Notes: generated by a model not told the origin, from the sequence alone. Counted from the stretch's first letter, positions 18,133-27,310 are shown. The stretch: DNA of 44,346 nt from Intestinibacter bartlettii (GCF_018917435.1 NZ_JAHLOQ010000028.1:1-44346), one strand, 5' to 3'. A program made the numbers and translations.

Positions 18133-18417
18133 TTAATCTTCATAATTGTTTACAAATCTCTGAATCAAATCTTTGCATTTTGCAGTAAGCTCTCTACACT
18201 CATCCTCCTTCAAATGAACTAAGAGTTCCCCATGATCGCTATCTTTTAACTTGAACACCAAAATTTCTTCGTCATCATCATCTTCATCTCTATAAAACTT
18301 AGTCTGAACTGGTGACAACATCATATAGTGTTCTCCTTCAATTTCTATTGAAAATACCTTTTCGAAAGTAGTTTCAACACCGTCTTGATCCCATAAAACA
18401 ATTGTATTTTCATCCAT
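18133..18417 (-). CDS. DUF1292 family protein
   Basis: 94 residues, acidic. The pattern NTIVLWDQDGVETTFEKVFSIEIEGEHYMML and a later VFKLKDSDHGELLVHLKEDE match the DUF1292 family of small cytosolic clostridial proteins, whose function is unknown. A run of acidic residues (RDEDDDDEE) lies in the middle. ATG 18417 follows GGAGAG. It is transcribed towards, and ends close to, the convergent membrane-protein operon. No promoter was assigned. Confidence 0.85.
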   Translation of the reverse strand: MDENTIVLWDQDGVETTFEKVFSIEIEGEHYMMLSPVQTKFYRDEDDDDEEILVFKLKDSDHGELLVHLKEDECRELTAKCKDLIQRFVNNYED

Positions 18418-18553
18418 ATTTCTCTCCTCAATTCATCTATAAATTACTAGATGTAATCTTGTACTCACTGTTATAAACCTATGTATCAGATAACATCTTT
18501 ATAGATTCTATGATTTATTGGACAAAAATATGTTTTTAACCTTAATTTTACAC

Positions 18554-18591
18554 TAAAAAAACTGTTACACAAGTAAATATCATGTAACAGC
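18554..18591 (-). terminator. Terminator of the fumarase-malic enzyme operon
   Basis: On the minus strand CTGTTACA pairs with TGTAACAG across a 13-nt loop and is followed by seven T residues. Confidence 0.88.
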
Positions 18592-18624
18592 TTTATTACA
18601 AACCATATCCTAATTTCTAGTCAA

Positions 18625-19806
18625 TTATATTCTAGCTACACCAGTTTCTCTAGCTGCTTTAGCAACTGCAGCTGATACTTCTTGTCCAACACGTGGATCG
18701 AATGCATCTGGTAATACGAATTCTGTTGTTAATTCATCATCTTTTATTATACCAGCGATTGCATATGCTGCTGCGACTTTCATTTCTTCGTTGATTTCGC
18801 TAGCTCTAACATCTAGTGCTCCTCTGAATATTCCAGGAAAAGCAAGCACATTGTTTACTTGGTTAGGGAAATCTGAACGACCTGTACCAACTATAAATGC
18901 TCCACCTTCTTTTGCTTCATCTGGGAATATTTCTGGAGTTGGGTTAGCCATAGCGAATACTATTGATTTTTCTGCCATAGTTGCAACCATTTCTTTAGTT
19001 AACATTTTTGGAGCAGAAACACCGATAAATACGTCTTTTCCTTTCACTATGTCAGCTAATTTTCCATCTTGGTCGTTTTTGTTAGTAACTGCTAACATTT
19101 CTTTTTGAGCCCAGTTTAATCCTTCTGATTTTGAAGATAATGCCCCATTTATATCACATAAAACTATATCTTTTACATTTAAGTTTAATAACATTTTTGC
19201 AATAGCCATACCAGCAGAACCAGCACCGTTGATTACTATTTCTAAATCTTCTATTTTTTTGCCAGCAAGTTTAGCAGCATTGATTATCCCTGCTGAAACT
19301 ATTATCGCAGTACCATGTTGGTCGTCATGGAAAACAGGTATATCTAATTCTTCTTTTAATCTGTTTTCGATTTCGATACATCTTGGAGAATTTATATCTT
19401 CTAAGTTAATTCCTCCGAAAACTGGTGATATTAATTTTACTGTTCTAACTATTTCGTCGATATCCATAGTGTCTACACATATTGGGAATGCATCAACACC
19501 AGCGAATTCCTTGAATAATATTGATTTTCCTTCCATAACTGGTATAGACGCAGACGCACCTATGTTTCCAAGTCCTAAAACAGCAGTCCCGTCAGATACT
19601 ACAGCAACCATGTTTGACTTGCAAGTATATTTATAAACATCGTCTTTATTTTCTTTTATTTTTAGACATGGAGCAGCAACCCCTGGAGTGTACGCTGTAG
19701 ATAAATCATCTTTTGTTGAAACTCCAACTTTACTTTGTATGCTCACTTTCCCTAAATTTTCTTCGTGCATTTTTAATGCTAATTCATTAAAATCTTTCTT
19801 TGTCAT
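18625..19806 (-). CDS. NAD(P)-dependent malic enzyme
   Basis: 393 residues, the short bacterial malic enzyme type. It decarboxylates malate to pyruvate and CO2 with reduction of NAD(P). YTPGVAAPCL, VSDGTAVLGLGNIGASASIPVMEGKS, FHDDQHGTAII and the Rossmann loop VINGAGSAGMAIAKML are all characteristic; ANPTPEIFP closes the cofactor domain. The ATG at 19806 is preceded by a GGAGG-type SD (GCGGAGGAAGTT). It follows fumB by 66 bp in the same direction, so fumarate can be converted to malate and then pyruvate by one transcript. The cofactor preference (NAD or NADP) was not resolved. Confidence 0.94.
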   Translation of the reverse strand: MTKKDFNELALKMHEENLGKVSIQSKVGVSTKDDLSTAYTPGVAAPCLKIKENKDDVYKYTCKSNMVAVVSDGTAVLGLGNIGASASIPVMEGKSILFKEFAGVDAFPICVDTMDIDEIVRTVKLISPVFGGINLEDINSPRCIEIENRLKEELDIPVFHDDQHGTAIIVSAGIINAAKLAGKKIEDLEIVINGAGSAGMAIAKMLLNLNVKDIVLCDINGALSSKSEGLNWAQKEMLAVTNKNDQDGKLADIVKGKDVFIGVSAPKMLTKEMVATMAEKSIVFAMANPTPEIFPDEAKEGGAFIVGTGRSDFPNQVNNVLAFPGIFRGALDVRASEINEEMKVAAAYAIAGIIKDDELTTEFVLPDAFDPRVGQEVSAAVAKAARETGVARI

Positions 19807-19872
19807 AACTTCCTCCGCATTTAATACTATCTATTAATCTCAAATATTTCTTTTGTATATTTGTATATATCC

Positions 19873-20427
19873 TTATACGTTTGTAGCCTTTGCGTATTCT
19901 TGTCTCTTTTCGTAAATGTTATTCCCTTCACAATCGATAGCGACAATTACCTGTAAATCTTCAACTTCGATTCGTCTAATTGCTTCGGCACCCAAATCAT
20001 CATATGCTATTACTTCACATTTTTTGATTGAGTTAGATATGTAAGCTCCTGCCCCGCCGATTGCAGCTAGATACACAGCCTTATATTTCTTCATTCCTTC
20101 GATTACAGTTTCATTTCTCTTTCCTTTGCCTATCATAACCTTTAAGCCTTTTTCCAAAAGAGGAACTGTCAAATCATCCATACGATAACTTGTTGTTGGA
20201 CCTGCAGAACCTATAATTTCTCCAGGTTTGCTTGGAGTTGGTCCAACATAATATATTGCCTGACCTTCTATATCAAAAGGAAGTTCTCTTCCCTCTTTTA
20301 ATGCAGCCACCATTCTCTTGTGAGCTTGGTCCCTTCCTGTATATAAAACCCCGCTTATCTTAACAACATCGCCACATTTTAATTTTTCTATATCTTCACT
20401 TGTACATGGAGTTTTTAATTCAACCAT
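19873..20427 (-). CDS. fumB: Class I fumarate hydratase, beta subunit
   Basis: 184 residues corresponding to the C-terminal part of the one-chain class I fumarase. Key segments are GDVVKISGVLYTGRDQAHKRM, YYVGPTPSKPGEIIGSAGPTTSYRMD and AIGGAGAYIS. It pairs with the alpha subunit just upstream to form the oxygen-sensitive 4Fe-4S enzyme that interconverts fumarate and malate. The same fold is used for L-tartrate dehydratase, which cannot be excluded, but the adjacent malic enzyme favours fumarase. The gap to fumA is 33 bp. SD TAGGGGGAATAT precedes ATG 20427. Confidence 0.92.
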   Translation of the reverse strand: MVELKTPCTSEDIEKLKCGDVVKISGVLYTGRDQAHKRMVAALKEGRELPFDIEGQAIYYVGPTPSKPGEIIGSAGPTTSYRMDDLTVPLLEKGLKVMIGKGKRNETVIEGMKKYKAVYLAAIGGAGAYISNSIKKCEVIAYDDLGAEAIRRIEVEDLQVIVAIDCEGNNIYEKRQEYAKATNV

Positions 20428-20460
20428 AATATTCCCCCTAATACCTTTTTCTAAATCTGC

Positions 20461-21300
20461 TTATAACACCACGCTTTTGTGTCTTGATGCGTGGCAATTT
20501 ATATTAACAACAACCGGTAGCCCAGCTATATGAGTTGGGAAAGTTTCTATATTTACAGCAAGCGCTGTTGTTCTTCCTCCCAATCCTTGTGGACCTATTC
20601 CTAAGTCGTTTACAGCTTCTAACATTTCCCTTTCTAAATCAGCGATAAATGAATCTTCGTTATGTTCCCCGATTTCCCTAGTTAACGCTTTCTTTGCAAT
20701 TTGGGCGCACTTGTCCACAGTTCCGCCAATCCCTACACCTACAACTATTGGTGGACATGGGTTTGGCCCAGCTTCCGATACCACATCTACAATAAATTTC
20801 TTGATTCCATCTAACCCATCAGATGGTTTTAACATTTTTAGTTGGCTCATATTTTCGCTTCCAAACCCCTTTGGAGCGTAAACGATTTCTAGCTTATCTC
20901 CTTTAACCATGTCATAATGGATTACTGCAGGAGTATTGTCCTGTGTGTTTACCCTATGTATTGGACTTACTACAGATTTTCTAAGATATCCTTCAGTATA
21001 TCCAAGGCTAACACCTTTATTTATTGCTTCTGTTAATGTGTCTCCTTCTATTTTAACATCTTGACCTACTTTGACAAAAAACACTGCCATACCAGTATCT
21101 TGACAAATTGGCACTTCTTTTTTGCATGCTATTTCTGCATTTTCAATTAATATATTTAATACATCTTTTCCTAGATTGCTCTCTTCTTTTTCAAGATTTT
21201 CTTTAAAAGAATCTACAACATCTTCCCCCAAGAAAAGGTTTCCCTCTATACATAAACGTCTTACTTCTTCAGTAATTTGAGCAGAATTAATAATCTTCAA
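20461..21300 (-). CDS. fumA: Class I fumarate hydratase, alpha subunit
   Basis: About 280 residues, the usual length of the separate alpha chain. Candidate cluster-ligand cysteines lie in VPICQDTGMAVFFV, GPNPCPPIVVGVGIGG and VDKCAQIAKKAL. The TTG at 21300 (KIINSAQITEEV) is chosen: GGGGAGG precedes it by 9 nt. An in-frame ATG at 21357 would add 19 basic residues not seen in the family. First gene of the fumA-fumB-malic enzyme operon. Confidence 0.93.
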   Translation of the reverse strand: MKIINSAQITEEVRRLCIEGNLFLGEDVVDSFKENLEKEESNLGKDVLNILIENAEIACKKEVPICQDTGMAVFFVKVGQDVKIEGDTLTEAINKGVSLGYTEGYLRKSVVSPIHRVNTQDNTPAVIHYDMVKGDKLEIVYAPKGFGSENMSQLKMLKPSDGLDGIKKFIVDVVSEAGPNPCPPIVVGVGIGGTVDKCAQIAKKALTREIGEHNEDSFIADLEREMLEAVNDLGIGPQGLGGRTTALAVNIETFPTHIAGLPVVVNINCHASRHKSVVL

Positions 21301-21364
21301 GCGAACATACCTCCCCGTCAATTTTCTGATTATTCGTCTTCTATATAACTTTATCATTATTTAG

Positions 21365-21393
21365 ATTATAAAACAAGGTTTTTGAAGGTACAA
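21365..21393 (-). promoter_or_regulatory. Promoter of the fumA-fumB-malic enzyme operon
   Basis: On the minus strand TTGTAC (21388-21393), 17 bp, then a perfect TATAAT (21365-21370), about 65 bp upstream of the fumA TTG start. The -35 is weak. Confidence 0.6.
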
Positions 21394-21399
21394 ATAAAC

Positions 21400-21437
21400 A
21401 AAAAGGGATAATTACGACTATTTCTCCGTATTATCCC
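21400..21437 (-). terminator. Terminator after degV
   Basis: On the minus strand GGGATAAT and ATTATCCC are paired around an AT-rich loop with extra internal pairs, followed by TTTTTG. Confidence 0.85.
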
Positions 21438-21456
21438 ATATCATTTCTATATCAAA

Positions 21457-22293
21457 TTATTTTGCTATATATGCAATGCCAAAGGCTCCAGGTCCGATAT
21501 GCGTTCCTATTGCGGCTCCAATTTCTCTTGTTGCTTCTTCTCTAAATTTAAAATTAGGTTTACAACTTTCTTTAAAATTATCTAGATTTTTAATTATTCT
21601 AGTATAAGCAAAATCCCCCACATAATTTTCATCTGGTGTATTTTCCTTCATATACTCTAACATAAATTTTATAGATTTCTTTTGACCTCTAGTTTTGGCA
21701 AGGACTTCAACTTTACCATCAACTACTGATATTACAGGAGTTATCCCAAGTACTCCACCTACTAGGGCTGATGTTGCTGATAGACGACCTCCCATTTTTA
21801 AATATTTAAGCGTATCAATTGCCGCCACTAATCTTACTCTTCCTACTAAATTTTCTATCTCTGATTTTATTTCAACAGCACTTTTGCCGTCATCTCTCAT
21901 CTTAACTGCCTCTCTAACAAGAACTGCAAGCCCCATACTAGCATTTAATGAATCTATAACTTGTATCTTGTCAGTTTCAAGCATTTGACATGCTATAACT
22001 GCTGATTGATATGTTCCACTTAATTTTGATGATAAAAATATCCCTACTATTTCATCACCTTGATCTATGTATTTTTCAAAAACCTCAACAAATCCAGCTG
22101 GGTTAGTTTGTGATGTTTTTGGGAGCTCTTCACATTTTTCAAGCCTTGTATAAAATTCGTCATGAGTTATATCAACACCATCCATAAAAACATCATTCCC
22201 AAAAATCACGTGTAAAGGTACTATTTCTATTCCTAGTTTTTCTGCTTCTTCTCTTGTTATATCACTCGCACTATCAGTTATTATACGTATCAT
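21457..22293 (-). CDS. DegV family fatty-acid-binding protein
   Basis: 278 residues. RIITDSASDITREEAEKLGIEIVPLHV is the DegV N-terminus. TSQTNPAGFVEVFEKY and SSKLSGTYQSAVIA contain the conserved Ser/Thr residues that bind the fatty-acid carboxylate, and KYLKMGGRLS is typical of the second domain. DegV proteins (FakB-like) bind fatty acids; in FakAB systems they present them for phosphorylation, but no kinase gene lies here. ATG 22293 is chosen because GGAGGGG lies 6 nt upstream; the in-frame ATG at 22308 overlaps that SD. Confidence 0.93.
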   Translation of the reverse strand: MIRIITDSASDITREEAEKLGIEIVPLHVIFGNDVFMDGVDITHDEFYTRLEKCEELPKTSQTNPAGFVEVFEKYIDQGDEIVGIFLSSKLSGTYQSAVIACQMLETDKIQVIDSLNASMGLAVLVREAVKMRDDGKSAVEIKSEIENLVGRVRLVAAIDTLKYLKMGGRLSATSALVGGVLGITPVISVVDGKVEVLAKTRGQKKSIKFMLEYMKENTPDENYVGDFAYTRIIKNLDNFKESCKPNFKFREEATREIGAAIGTHIGPGAFGIAYIAK

Positions 22294-22326
22294 GTAAAAC
22301 CCCTCCATTATTTATTTCGATAAGTA

Positions 22327-22356
22327 ATTCTATACCAAAATATATTAAGATGTCAA
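22327..22356 (-). promoter_or_regulatory. Promoter of degV
   Basis: On the minus strand a consensus TTGACA (22351-22356), then TATAGAAT. Either TATAGA with a 16-bp spacer or TAGAAT with an 18-bp spacer could be the -10. Confidence 0.7.
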
Positions 22357-22472
22357 TACTATTTGATAATCAAAATATTTGTTTATAAAATATATTTTAT
22401 ATAAAGGCTATTATACATTAGTATAAATATTTTTAAGTATAAGCTAAATAACTGCACTTTTAGTAATATACA

Positions 22473-22510
22473 AAAAAGGATATCACGAGTGTTTATCTCG
22501 TAATATCCTC
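22473..22510 (-). terminator. Terminator after ybaK
   Basis: On the minus strand AGGATATTACGAG pairs with CTCGTGATATCCT across a short loop and is followed by six T residues. Confidence 0.9.
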
Positions 22511-22520
22511 TAAATTTTTA

Positions 22521-23000
22521 TTATTGTATTATATCAGCATATTCAAAATTAGTCGCTTTTTGTAAGTCTTCAGGTTTTAATTCTATTTGGTACCCAATTT
22601 TTCCTGCGCTAACTATTATCGTATCTAATTTTTCTGCTGTTTCATTGACAAAAGTTTTGTATAACTTTTTCATTCCAACAGGAGAACAACCACCTCTTAT
22701 GTAGCCTGTTACCTTGTTGATGTCCTTAACGTGGATCATCTCCACACTTTTTTCCCCAGCTGATTTGGCTGCTTTTTTTAGGTTTAGGTTTTGGTCAACA
22801 GGTATTACAAAAACATAGTATTCTTTGCTGTGTCCTTGAACTACTAGCGTTTTGTAAACTTGTTCTACATCCCTTCCTATAGCATGGGCTACTGTAATTC
22901 CATCTACATGTTCACCATCTGTTTTATATGAATGTGTATCGTAATCTATTTTATTGGAATCTAGTATTCGCATTGCATTCGTTTTTACCTTCTTTGCCAT
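22521..23000 (-). CDS. ybaK: Cys-tRNA(Pro)/Cys-tRNA(Cys) deacylase, YbaK/EbsC family
   Basis: 159 residues. The YbaK fold is recognised from the VEQVYKTLVVQG strand with the conserved Lys, FVIPVDQNLNLKKAAK, and GYIRGGCSPVGMKKLY, the loop that holds the conserved GxxP motif of trans-editing domains. Members hydrolyse Cys mischarged onto tRNA(Pro), protecting translation accuracy. The start ATG 23000 follows GGGAGGGC-type sequence. It lies 23 bp after the small membrane-protein gene, so the two may be cotranscribed. Confidence 0.93.
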   Translation of the reverse strand: MAKKVKTNAMRILDSNKIDYDTHSYKTDGEHVDGITVAHAIGRDVEQVYKTLVVQGHSKEYYVFVIPVDQNLNLKKAAKSAGEKSVEMIHVKDINKVTGYIRGGCSPVGMKKLYKTFVNETAEKLDTIIVSAGKIGYQIELKPEDLQKATNFEYADIIQ

Positions 23001-23023
23001 CTTGCCCTCCCAAAAATATCTAT

Positions 23024-23230
23024 CTATTTAACCTCATTTGTTGTAGGTTTTTTCTTAAAGCTTAATTTGAAATAAGCCCAAGCCCCAACAGCAAATGATA
23101 TAATTGTAAACATTATTTGATTTAAATTTGTTCCAATTGATATGAAATAAAAAGCTACTGAGCAATAAATTATCGCCATAATTATATAAGTTATTACATT
23201 TGATAAGTTAGTAGTTTTTGATTTAAACAT
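23024..23230 (-). CDS. Small membrane protein, two predicted spans
   Basis: 68 residues. Hydrophobic segments at about 12-31 (ITYIIMAIIYCSVAFYFISI) and 38-57 (MFTIISFAVGAWAYFKL) are followed by a basic tail. I do not recognise the family. ATG 23230 is chosen over the upstream in-frame ATG 23257 because GGGAGGTG lies directly upstream at good spacing. A promoter with TTGCAA and TATAAT at 23384-23412 precedes it. It may form an operon with ybaK. Confidence 0.75.
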   Translation of the reverse strand: MFKSKTTNLSNVITYIIMAIIYCSVAFYFISIGTNLNQIMFTIISFAVGAWAYFKLSFKKKPTTNEVK

Positions 23231-23383
23231 ATTAAACACCTCCCTGTAATATGCCACTTTGGTGTGATTTAAAAACCACGATGTAACTATCTAAGTTCGA
23301 AAATAAAAACTAAATTTATTATATATAAATAAACTTACTATAACCTTAATAAATTATTATTAATATTTTCTTCCTTTAAGTTC

Positions 23384-23412
23384 ATTATAGATAAAGGTCA
23401 TCCATCTTGCAA
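23384..23412 (-). promoter_or_regulatory. Promoter of the small membrane protein-ybaK genes
   Basis: On the minus strand TTGCAA (23407-23412), 17 bp, TATAAT (23384-23389). The leader is about 150 nt. The remaining part of 23413-23600 shows only a loose AATGTG/CACATT inverted repeat and no gene or recognisable riboswitch. Confidence 0.6.
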
Positions 23413-23607
23413 TTTATTTTAACTTCTTTAAATAAAAATAACAAAAGGCCTTATCTACATTATTGATTTTATCCAATGTGTCTCTATGTTAGTCACATTT
23501 ACCATATTTTTTGTTGTTTTTAATATTATATCACTTAATCAGTGTCATGTTACATATAAATCGCTTCCTCAAAAATGATATTTTTTAATTTTTTTATTTT
23601 TTGCAAA

Positions 23608-23637
23608 TTAAAAGTAGGGGTTTATTCCCCTACTATT
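23608..23637 (-). terminator. Terminator of the exported-protein operon
   Basis: AGTAGGGG-AATAAA-CCCCTACT on the minus strand, followed by TTTTAATTT; about 90 bp after the last gene. It is symmetric enough to act in both directions. Confidence 0.82.
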
Positions 23638-23726
23638 TTTACATTATATTAAAATTATTTTTAAACCGTTATAAACATTTAAATACTTTTAAATCCTACT
23701 TAATTTCATATAATTCTTCTTAAATT

Positions 23727-24323
23727 TTATTCACCTTGAGCATTTGATATAGCCTTTAATTTTGCATATGCAGCATGTCCTGATCCAACTCCCCATTGTT
23801 GTTCAAACACTCCATGTTTTGCTTGAACCATCTCAGCTTGTACATTTGCATGTATGTACTTACCTTGATAGTCATTAGACTCTCCACCTTCTGGTATATC
23901 AAAATATATTTTATTATCAAAAGGTATTGTTCCATTTGCTTTACTTACACCTTCACTATAATAGTAATATCCGTCTTTTCCATCAATCCATTTCGAATTT
24001 TCACTATTTTCAATCTTGCATACATCTGCTGATTGCTTATCTCCACTCACAGTATCACTAATATATGGTACTATCTTCACTCTTAACAAACTCGTTGCCG
24101 TTGACTTTATATCAAACTCTACCTTGTCACATATTTTGTCCCCAGGCAATAAACTAGCACCTTCTGAAACTGGACTTACATTTATTTCACCATCAACTGT
24201 CATTGTTTGTTTAGACACTTCCTTATTGGAATTCCAACTAAAGAAATTAAACCCAAATCCAATAGCCCCCGGCACCAATATCACTGCTAACAACGCGATT
24301 AATAACTTTCTCCTTTTTTTCAA
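23727..24323 (-). CDS. TasA/camelysin-like exported protein
   Basis: 198 residues. An N-terminal hydrophobic segment (about 8-28, LIALLAVILVPGAIGFGFNF) precedes a beta-rich body with EFDIKSTATSLLRVKIVPYI and then WIDGKDGYYYYSEGVSKANGTIPFDNKI. The end, VQAEMVQAKHGVFEQQWGVG, is of the type seen in the alternate-signal-mediated (SipW-dependent) exported proteins related to TasA and CalY. Those build surface fibres in other Firmicutes, but fibre formation here is inference. It starts at TTG 24323, 6 nt after AAAGGGGAG. It shares the DGYYYY block with the preceding gene, so the two are paralogues. No SipW-type peptidase is encoded in this window. Confidence 0.75.
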   Translation of the reverse strand: MKKRRKLLIALLAVILVPGAIGFGFNFFSWNSNKEVSKQTMTVDGEINVSPVSEGASLLPGDKICDKVEFDIKSTATSLLRVKIVPYISDTVSGDKQSADVCKIENSENSKWIDGKDGYYYYSEGVSKANGTIPFDNKIYFDIPEGGESNDYQGKYIHANVQAEMVQAKHGVFEQQWGVGSGHAAYAKLKAISNAQGE

Positions 24324-24397
24324 TAAAAACTCCCCTTTCTAATTTTTATAATTAAAATAATTCCATCTTGATGTAGTTTTTTATACTTAAAATAATT

Positions 24398-24967
24398 TTA
24401 TATCTCAAACTCTTCTAATTTAGACTCAACCCTCACCACAATTTGCATTTGTTTATCACTCAATTCCAAAACTTCCGACTTACTCAGTTTTAATATTACT
24501 CCTGAAATTAGCTTATCTTCTAAATTTGCCCCCTTTTTTACAGCCTTTTTATAGTAATAGTATCCATCCTTTGATTTAACCCAATACTCATCATCTAAAT
24601 TATTTCCGTTACAATACTGAATTTTACAAGAATAATTGCTCAGTTTATAGGCAGTATTCGTAGCAGGGTTGTCCAAAATAACTGGTAAAATAGCTACCCT
24701 AACATATATGTCACGGTCACCGTTGTTTTTTATATCAAAATCTATATCTATAATTTTTTCATTATTTTCATCAAACTGACCCAATTTATCCAATTTTATC
24801 TGCTGTTGTCCATTAAAATCACCAGCAATTGTGAAATCAATTTTGCTCACCTTTGCAGTTGTTTCTTTTGAAAATCTATTGAAAAATACAGCATATAGCT
24901 CACTGTAATTTGTAGTCAAAATTACTATAATTACGATTGTTACCATAGCTGCAAATAGCTTTTTCAT
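24398..24967 (-). CDS. TasA-like exported protein, paralogue of the next gene
   Basis: 189 residues with one N-terminal hydrophobic segment (about 4-20) and a beta-rich body. NNGDRDIYVRVAILPVIL is the strand pair typical of TasA/camelysin-type proteins. WVKSKDGYYYYKKAVKKGAN matches the paralogue at 23727-24323. Two Cys (in SCKIQYCNG) could form a disulfide outside the cell. The cleavage site is not evident, so it may remain membrane-anchored. SD CAGGTGATAAG precedes ATG 24967. It is the middle gene of a three-gene operon. Confidence 0.72.
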   Translation of the reverse strand: MKKLFAAMVTIVIIVILTTNYSELYAVFFNRFSKETTAKVSKIDFTIAGDFNGQQQIKLDKLGQFDENNEKIIDIDFDIKNNGDRDIYVRVAILPVILDNPATNTAYKLSNYSCKIQYCNGNNLDDEYWVKSKDGYYYYKKAVKKGANLEDKLISGVILKLSKSEVLELSDKQMQIVVRVESKLEEFEI

Positions 24968-25012
24968 CTTATCACCTGGTTTCCAAACTTCATATAATAT
25001 TTTTCAAATCAT

Positions 25013-27310
25013 CTATTTAAAACTGAGATCTACTTTGCCTTGTTTATTTTTATAAAAATAAGAATTGCTCTTTTGCTTAAGCTCGATATGTATAGTTACA
25101 TTATAATTTGTAGGATCATCTGTATCTATCCTCACCTGATTTTGAGTTGAACTTGAATATGTATCTGTATCTACCACTTCATAATCTTGTGGCACGATTA
25201 AATTTATATTATAGGTATCTTTTACATTTAAATTTTTTACTGTATATGTCTGATTAGGTTTTATAACCAAATTGGCAAACTCATTATCACTAGTTATATT
25301 TATCATAAAACTTACATTATTATCATTGTTCAATTCTTGTGTGTTTTCTCCATAACTCCCCTGTTCGGTTTGATTTTTCTCTATTGCACAAGTAAAATTT
25401 AAAGTTCCACATAAACCACTAACTGGAATTCTAATTGCCTTTTTACCATTTATAAATTCTATATGTGAAAAATCATCTCTTATATAATCTGTTTTCAGCT
25501 CCCCTTCACAAATTACATAACGTTTAGCAACATCATTTTTTGTAATGGTATAAGTCATTTTATCAGACATTATCGATACTTTATCACCTTTATTTAGCTT
25601 CTTTAGAGTATCAACTGTATATGATTTATTAAAATCATCATTTATATAACACCTTGTTTTGTCCGTTATTGTATTTTTGTTATAAGTAATTTTCTGGGCA
25701 TTTATTTTTAAAGGTTTATTATTGATATTAATACTTAAGTCTATATTATTTAAAGCAAATTCATGTAAGGCACTGTTAGACATATTTTCTATATCAACTC
25801 TAACATATACCTCATCACCCATCGTCGGCATATAATCTTCATCAAAATATACGATTTCTTCACCTTTATACTTATAGAATTTTACATCTACATTAAACTT
25901 CGGTTTTTCAATAATATATAGATTTAACTTTGAAAAACCACAAGAATTACTTAGAACGCTCTCCCTTGAAATAAAATTACCTACAAGAAAATCTACTGTA
26001 TTTTCGCCCTTTCTCAAACTCTTACTTATATCTGTATCCATTACTTTTTTATTATTAATTACATTAAATAATCCACTATCAATATGGTGGAAATCTGTAT
26101 GATTACATAAAGTGTTATGATTAATTTGATTTTTACATCTAGATAGTAATGTTGGTTTATATTTAACTTTGACATTATCTCCATTTAAATAATAGCTTCT
26201 ATCAGTATCTCTATTTTGATAATTTATTGAAGTTGTATTTCCATTTATATAAATACTGATTAAATCATTATATGGTATCACAAGTTCATATCCATACTCG
26301 TTGTCAGTCTTTATTCCAAATATCGCATATGCCTCATTGTTTTTCAGTAAATCATATTGCTCTTGGGATATCTCCACATTTGCACTTAACATCCTCCACT
26401 CCATGCTCGGCTTGTCAATTTCAGAACCAAGAGAAGTGTACAAATCCCAAGTCGTTTTGTCATCCTGCCAATTTATAGGCTTGTCTGATTTTAAATATTC
26501 ATATAGAGTATTTAAATTATATCTGATTGTTCCCCTCTCTGTGGGATTTATAATTGTTCGAAGTACTTTATTTCCAGTCACCTTGGATGGTGTTGAATTT
26601 TCTACTTCTGTATCACTTATATTCACTTCATTATTTATATTTGTATTTTCTTCTTTACTATACTCTTGCGCCATATTTACTGTTACACTTGGTTTTATAT
26701 TATTATCCTCATTTAATCTTTCGTCATCATTACTTGTAACTTTATCACTACTTTCTACTTTATAACTATCATTATTTTCCCCTACATCATTTTCTTCACT
26801 AAACCCATTATCAGATATATTATTTGTAGTATCATCATAATTTGCGCCTATATCATTATCAGTTCCATCAATTTCATTTTTTATAGTGTCTGTTTCAATA
26901 TTTTCTTCAATATTATTACCTTCTATGCTAGATTCTTTTGAGGTACTATCAATATTACTTGTATCATTTTCTTTATTCGATACAGTAGTAACATTATTTA
27001 TTTCTCTAAGTAGCATAAGATTCTTGCCTCTATCTTCATAATATAAATCACTTATACTATCAACATCACTTGCAGAAATATTTTTATTAAACCCAGCCAA
27101 ATCCACATGAGAATTTAACTTTTTCTCACCATCGCCAATTTCATCAGGTTCCCTAGTCTTTGTCCAATTTGTAAGCTCAACCTCAGTCACCCCAACTGGT
27201 AAACTTCGTTCGGCCTCAATTTTCTGCAGATTATCATATGTAATGTATATAACAACTGTTACAAGAAAAACAGTAACTATATACTTTATCTTTTTCTTAA
27301 TTAAAAGCAC
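25013..27310 (-). CDS. Large exported or membrane-anchored surface protein
   Basis: About 765 residues, no family recognised with confidence. An N-terminal membrane span (about 9-26) is followed by an acidic, Asn/Ser/Asp/Glu-rich stretch at about 90-245. Then come beta-rich domains including MGDEVYVRVDIENMSNSAL and a last domain with YTVKNLNVKDTYNINLIVPQ that resembles a Cna-B or prealbumin-like fold. There is no LPxTG motif. Start is odd: the GTG at 27310 abuts the SD AAGGGAG with no spacing, and no other ATG, GTG or TTG exists before the span. ATT at 27299-27301, about 8 nt from the SD, is the better-placed initiator (see findings). First gene of the trio with the two TasA-like proteins. 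Confidence 0.72.
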   Translation of the reverse strand: MLLIKKKIKYIVTVFLVTVVIYITYDNLQKIEAERSLPVGVTEVELTNWTKTREPDEIGDGEKKLNSHVDLAGFNKNISASDVDSISDLYYEDRGKNLMLLREINNVTTVSNKENDTSNIDSTSKESSIEGNNIEENIETDTIKNEIDGTDNDIGANYDDTTNNISDNGFSEENDVGENNDSYKVESSDKVTSNDDERLNEDNNIKPSVTVNMAQEYSKEENTNINNEVNISDTEVENSTPSKVTGNKVLRTIINPTERGTIRYNLNTLYEYLKSDKPINWQDDKTTWDLYTSLGSEIDKPSMEWRMLSANVEISQEQYDLLKNNEAYAIFGIKTDNEYGYELVIPYNDLISIYINGNTTSINYQNRDTDRSYYLNGDNVKVKYKPTLLSRCKNQINHNTLCNHTDFHHIDSGLFNVINNKKVMDTDISKSLRKGENTVDFLVGNFISRESVLSNSCGFSKLNLYIIEKPKFNVDVKFYKYKGEEIVYFDEDYMPTMGDEVYVRVDIENMSNSALHEFALNNIDLSININNKPLKINAQKITYNKNTITDKTRCYINDDFNKSYTVDTLKKLNKGDKVSIMSDKMTYTITKNDVAKRYVICEGELKTDYIRDDFSHIEFINGKKAIRIPVSGLCGTLNFTCAIEKNQTEQGSYGENTQELNNDNNVSFMINITSDNEFANLVIKPNQTYTVKNLNVKDTYNINLIVPQDYEVVDTDTYSSSTQNQVRIDTDDPTNYNVTIHIELKQKSNSYFYKNKQGKVDLSFK

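Noticed and set aside
23413-23600. Structured RNA (AATGTG/CACATT inverted repeat) upstream of the small membrane protein
   Set aside because: The stem is only 6 bp with a 13-nt loop in AT-rich DNA and no known motif follows.
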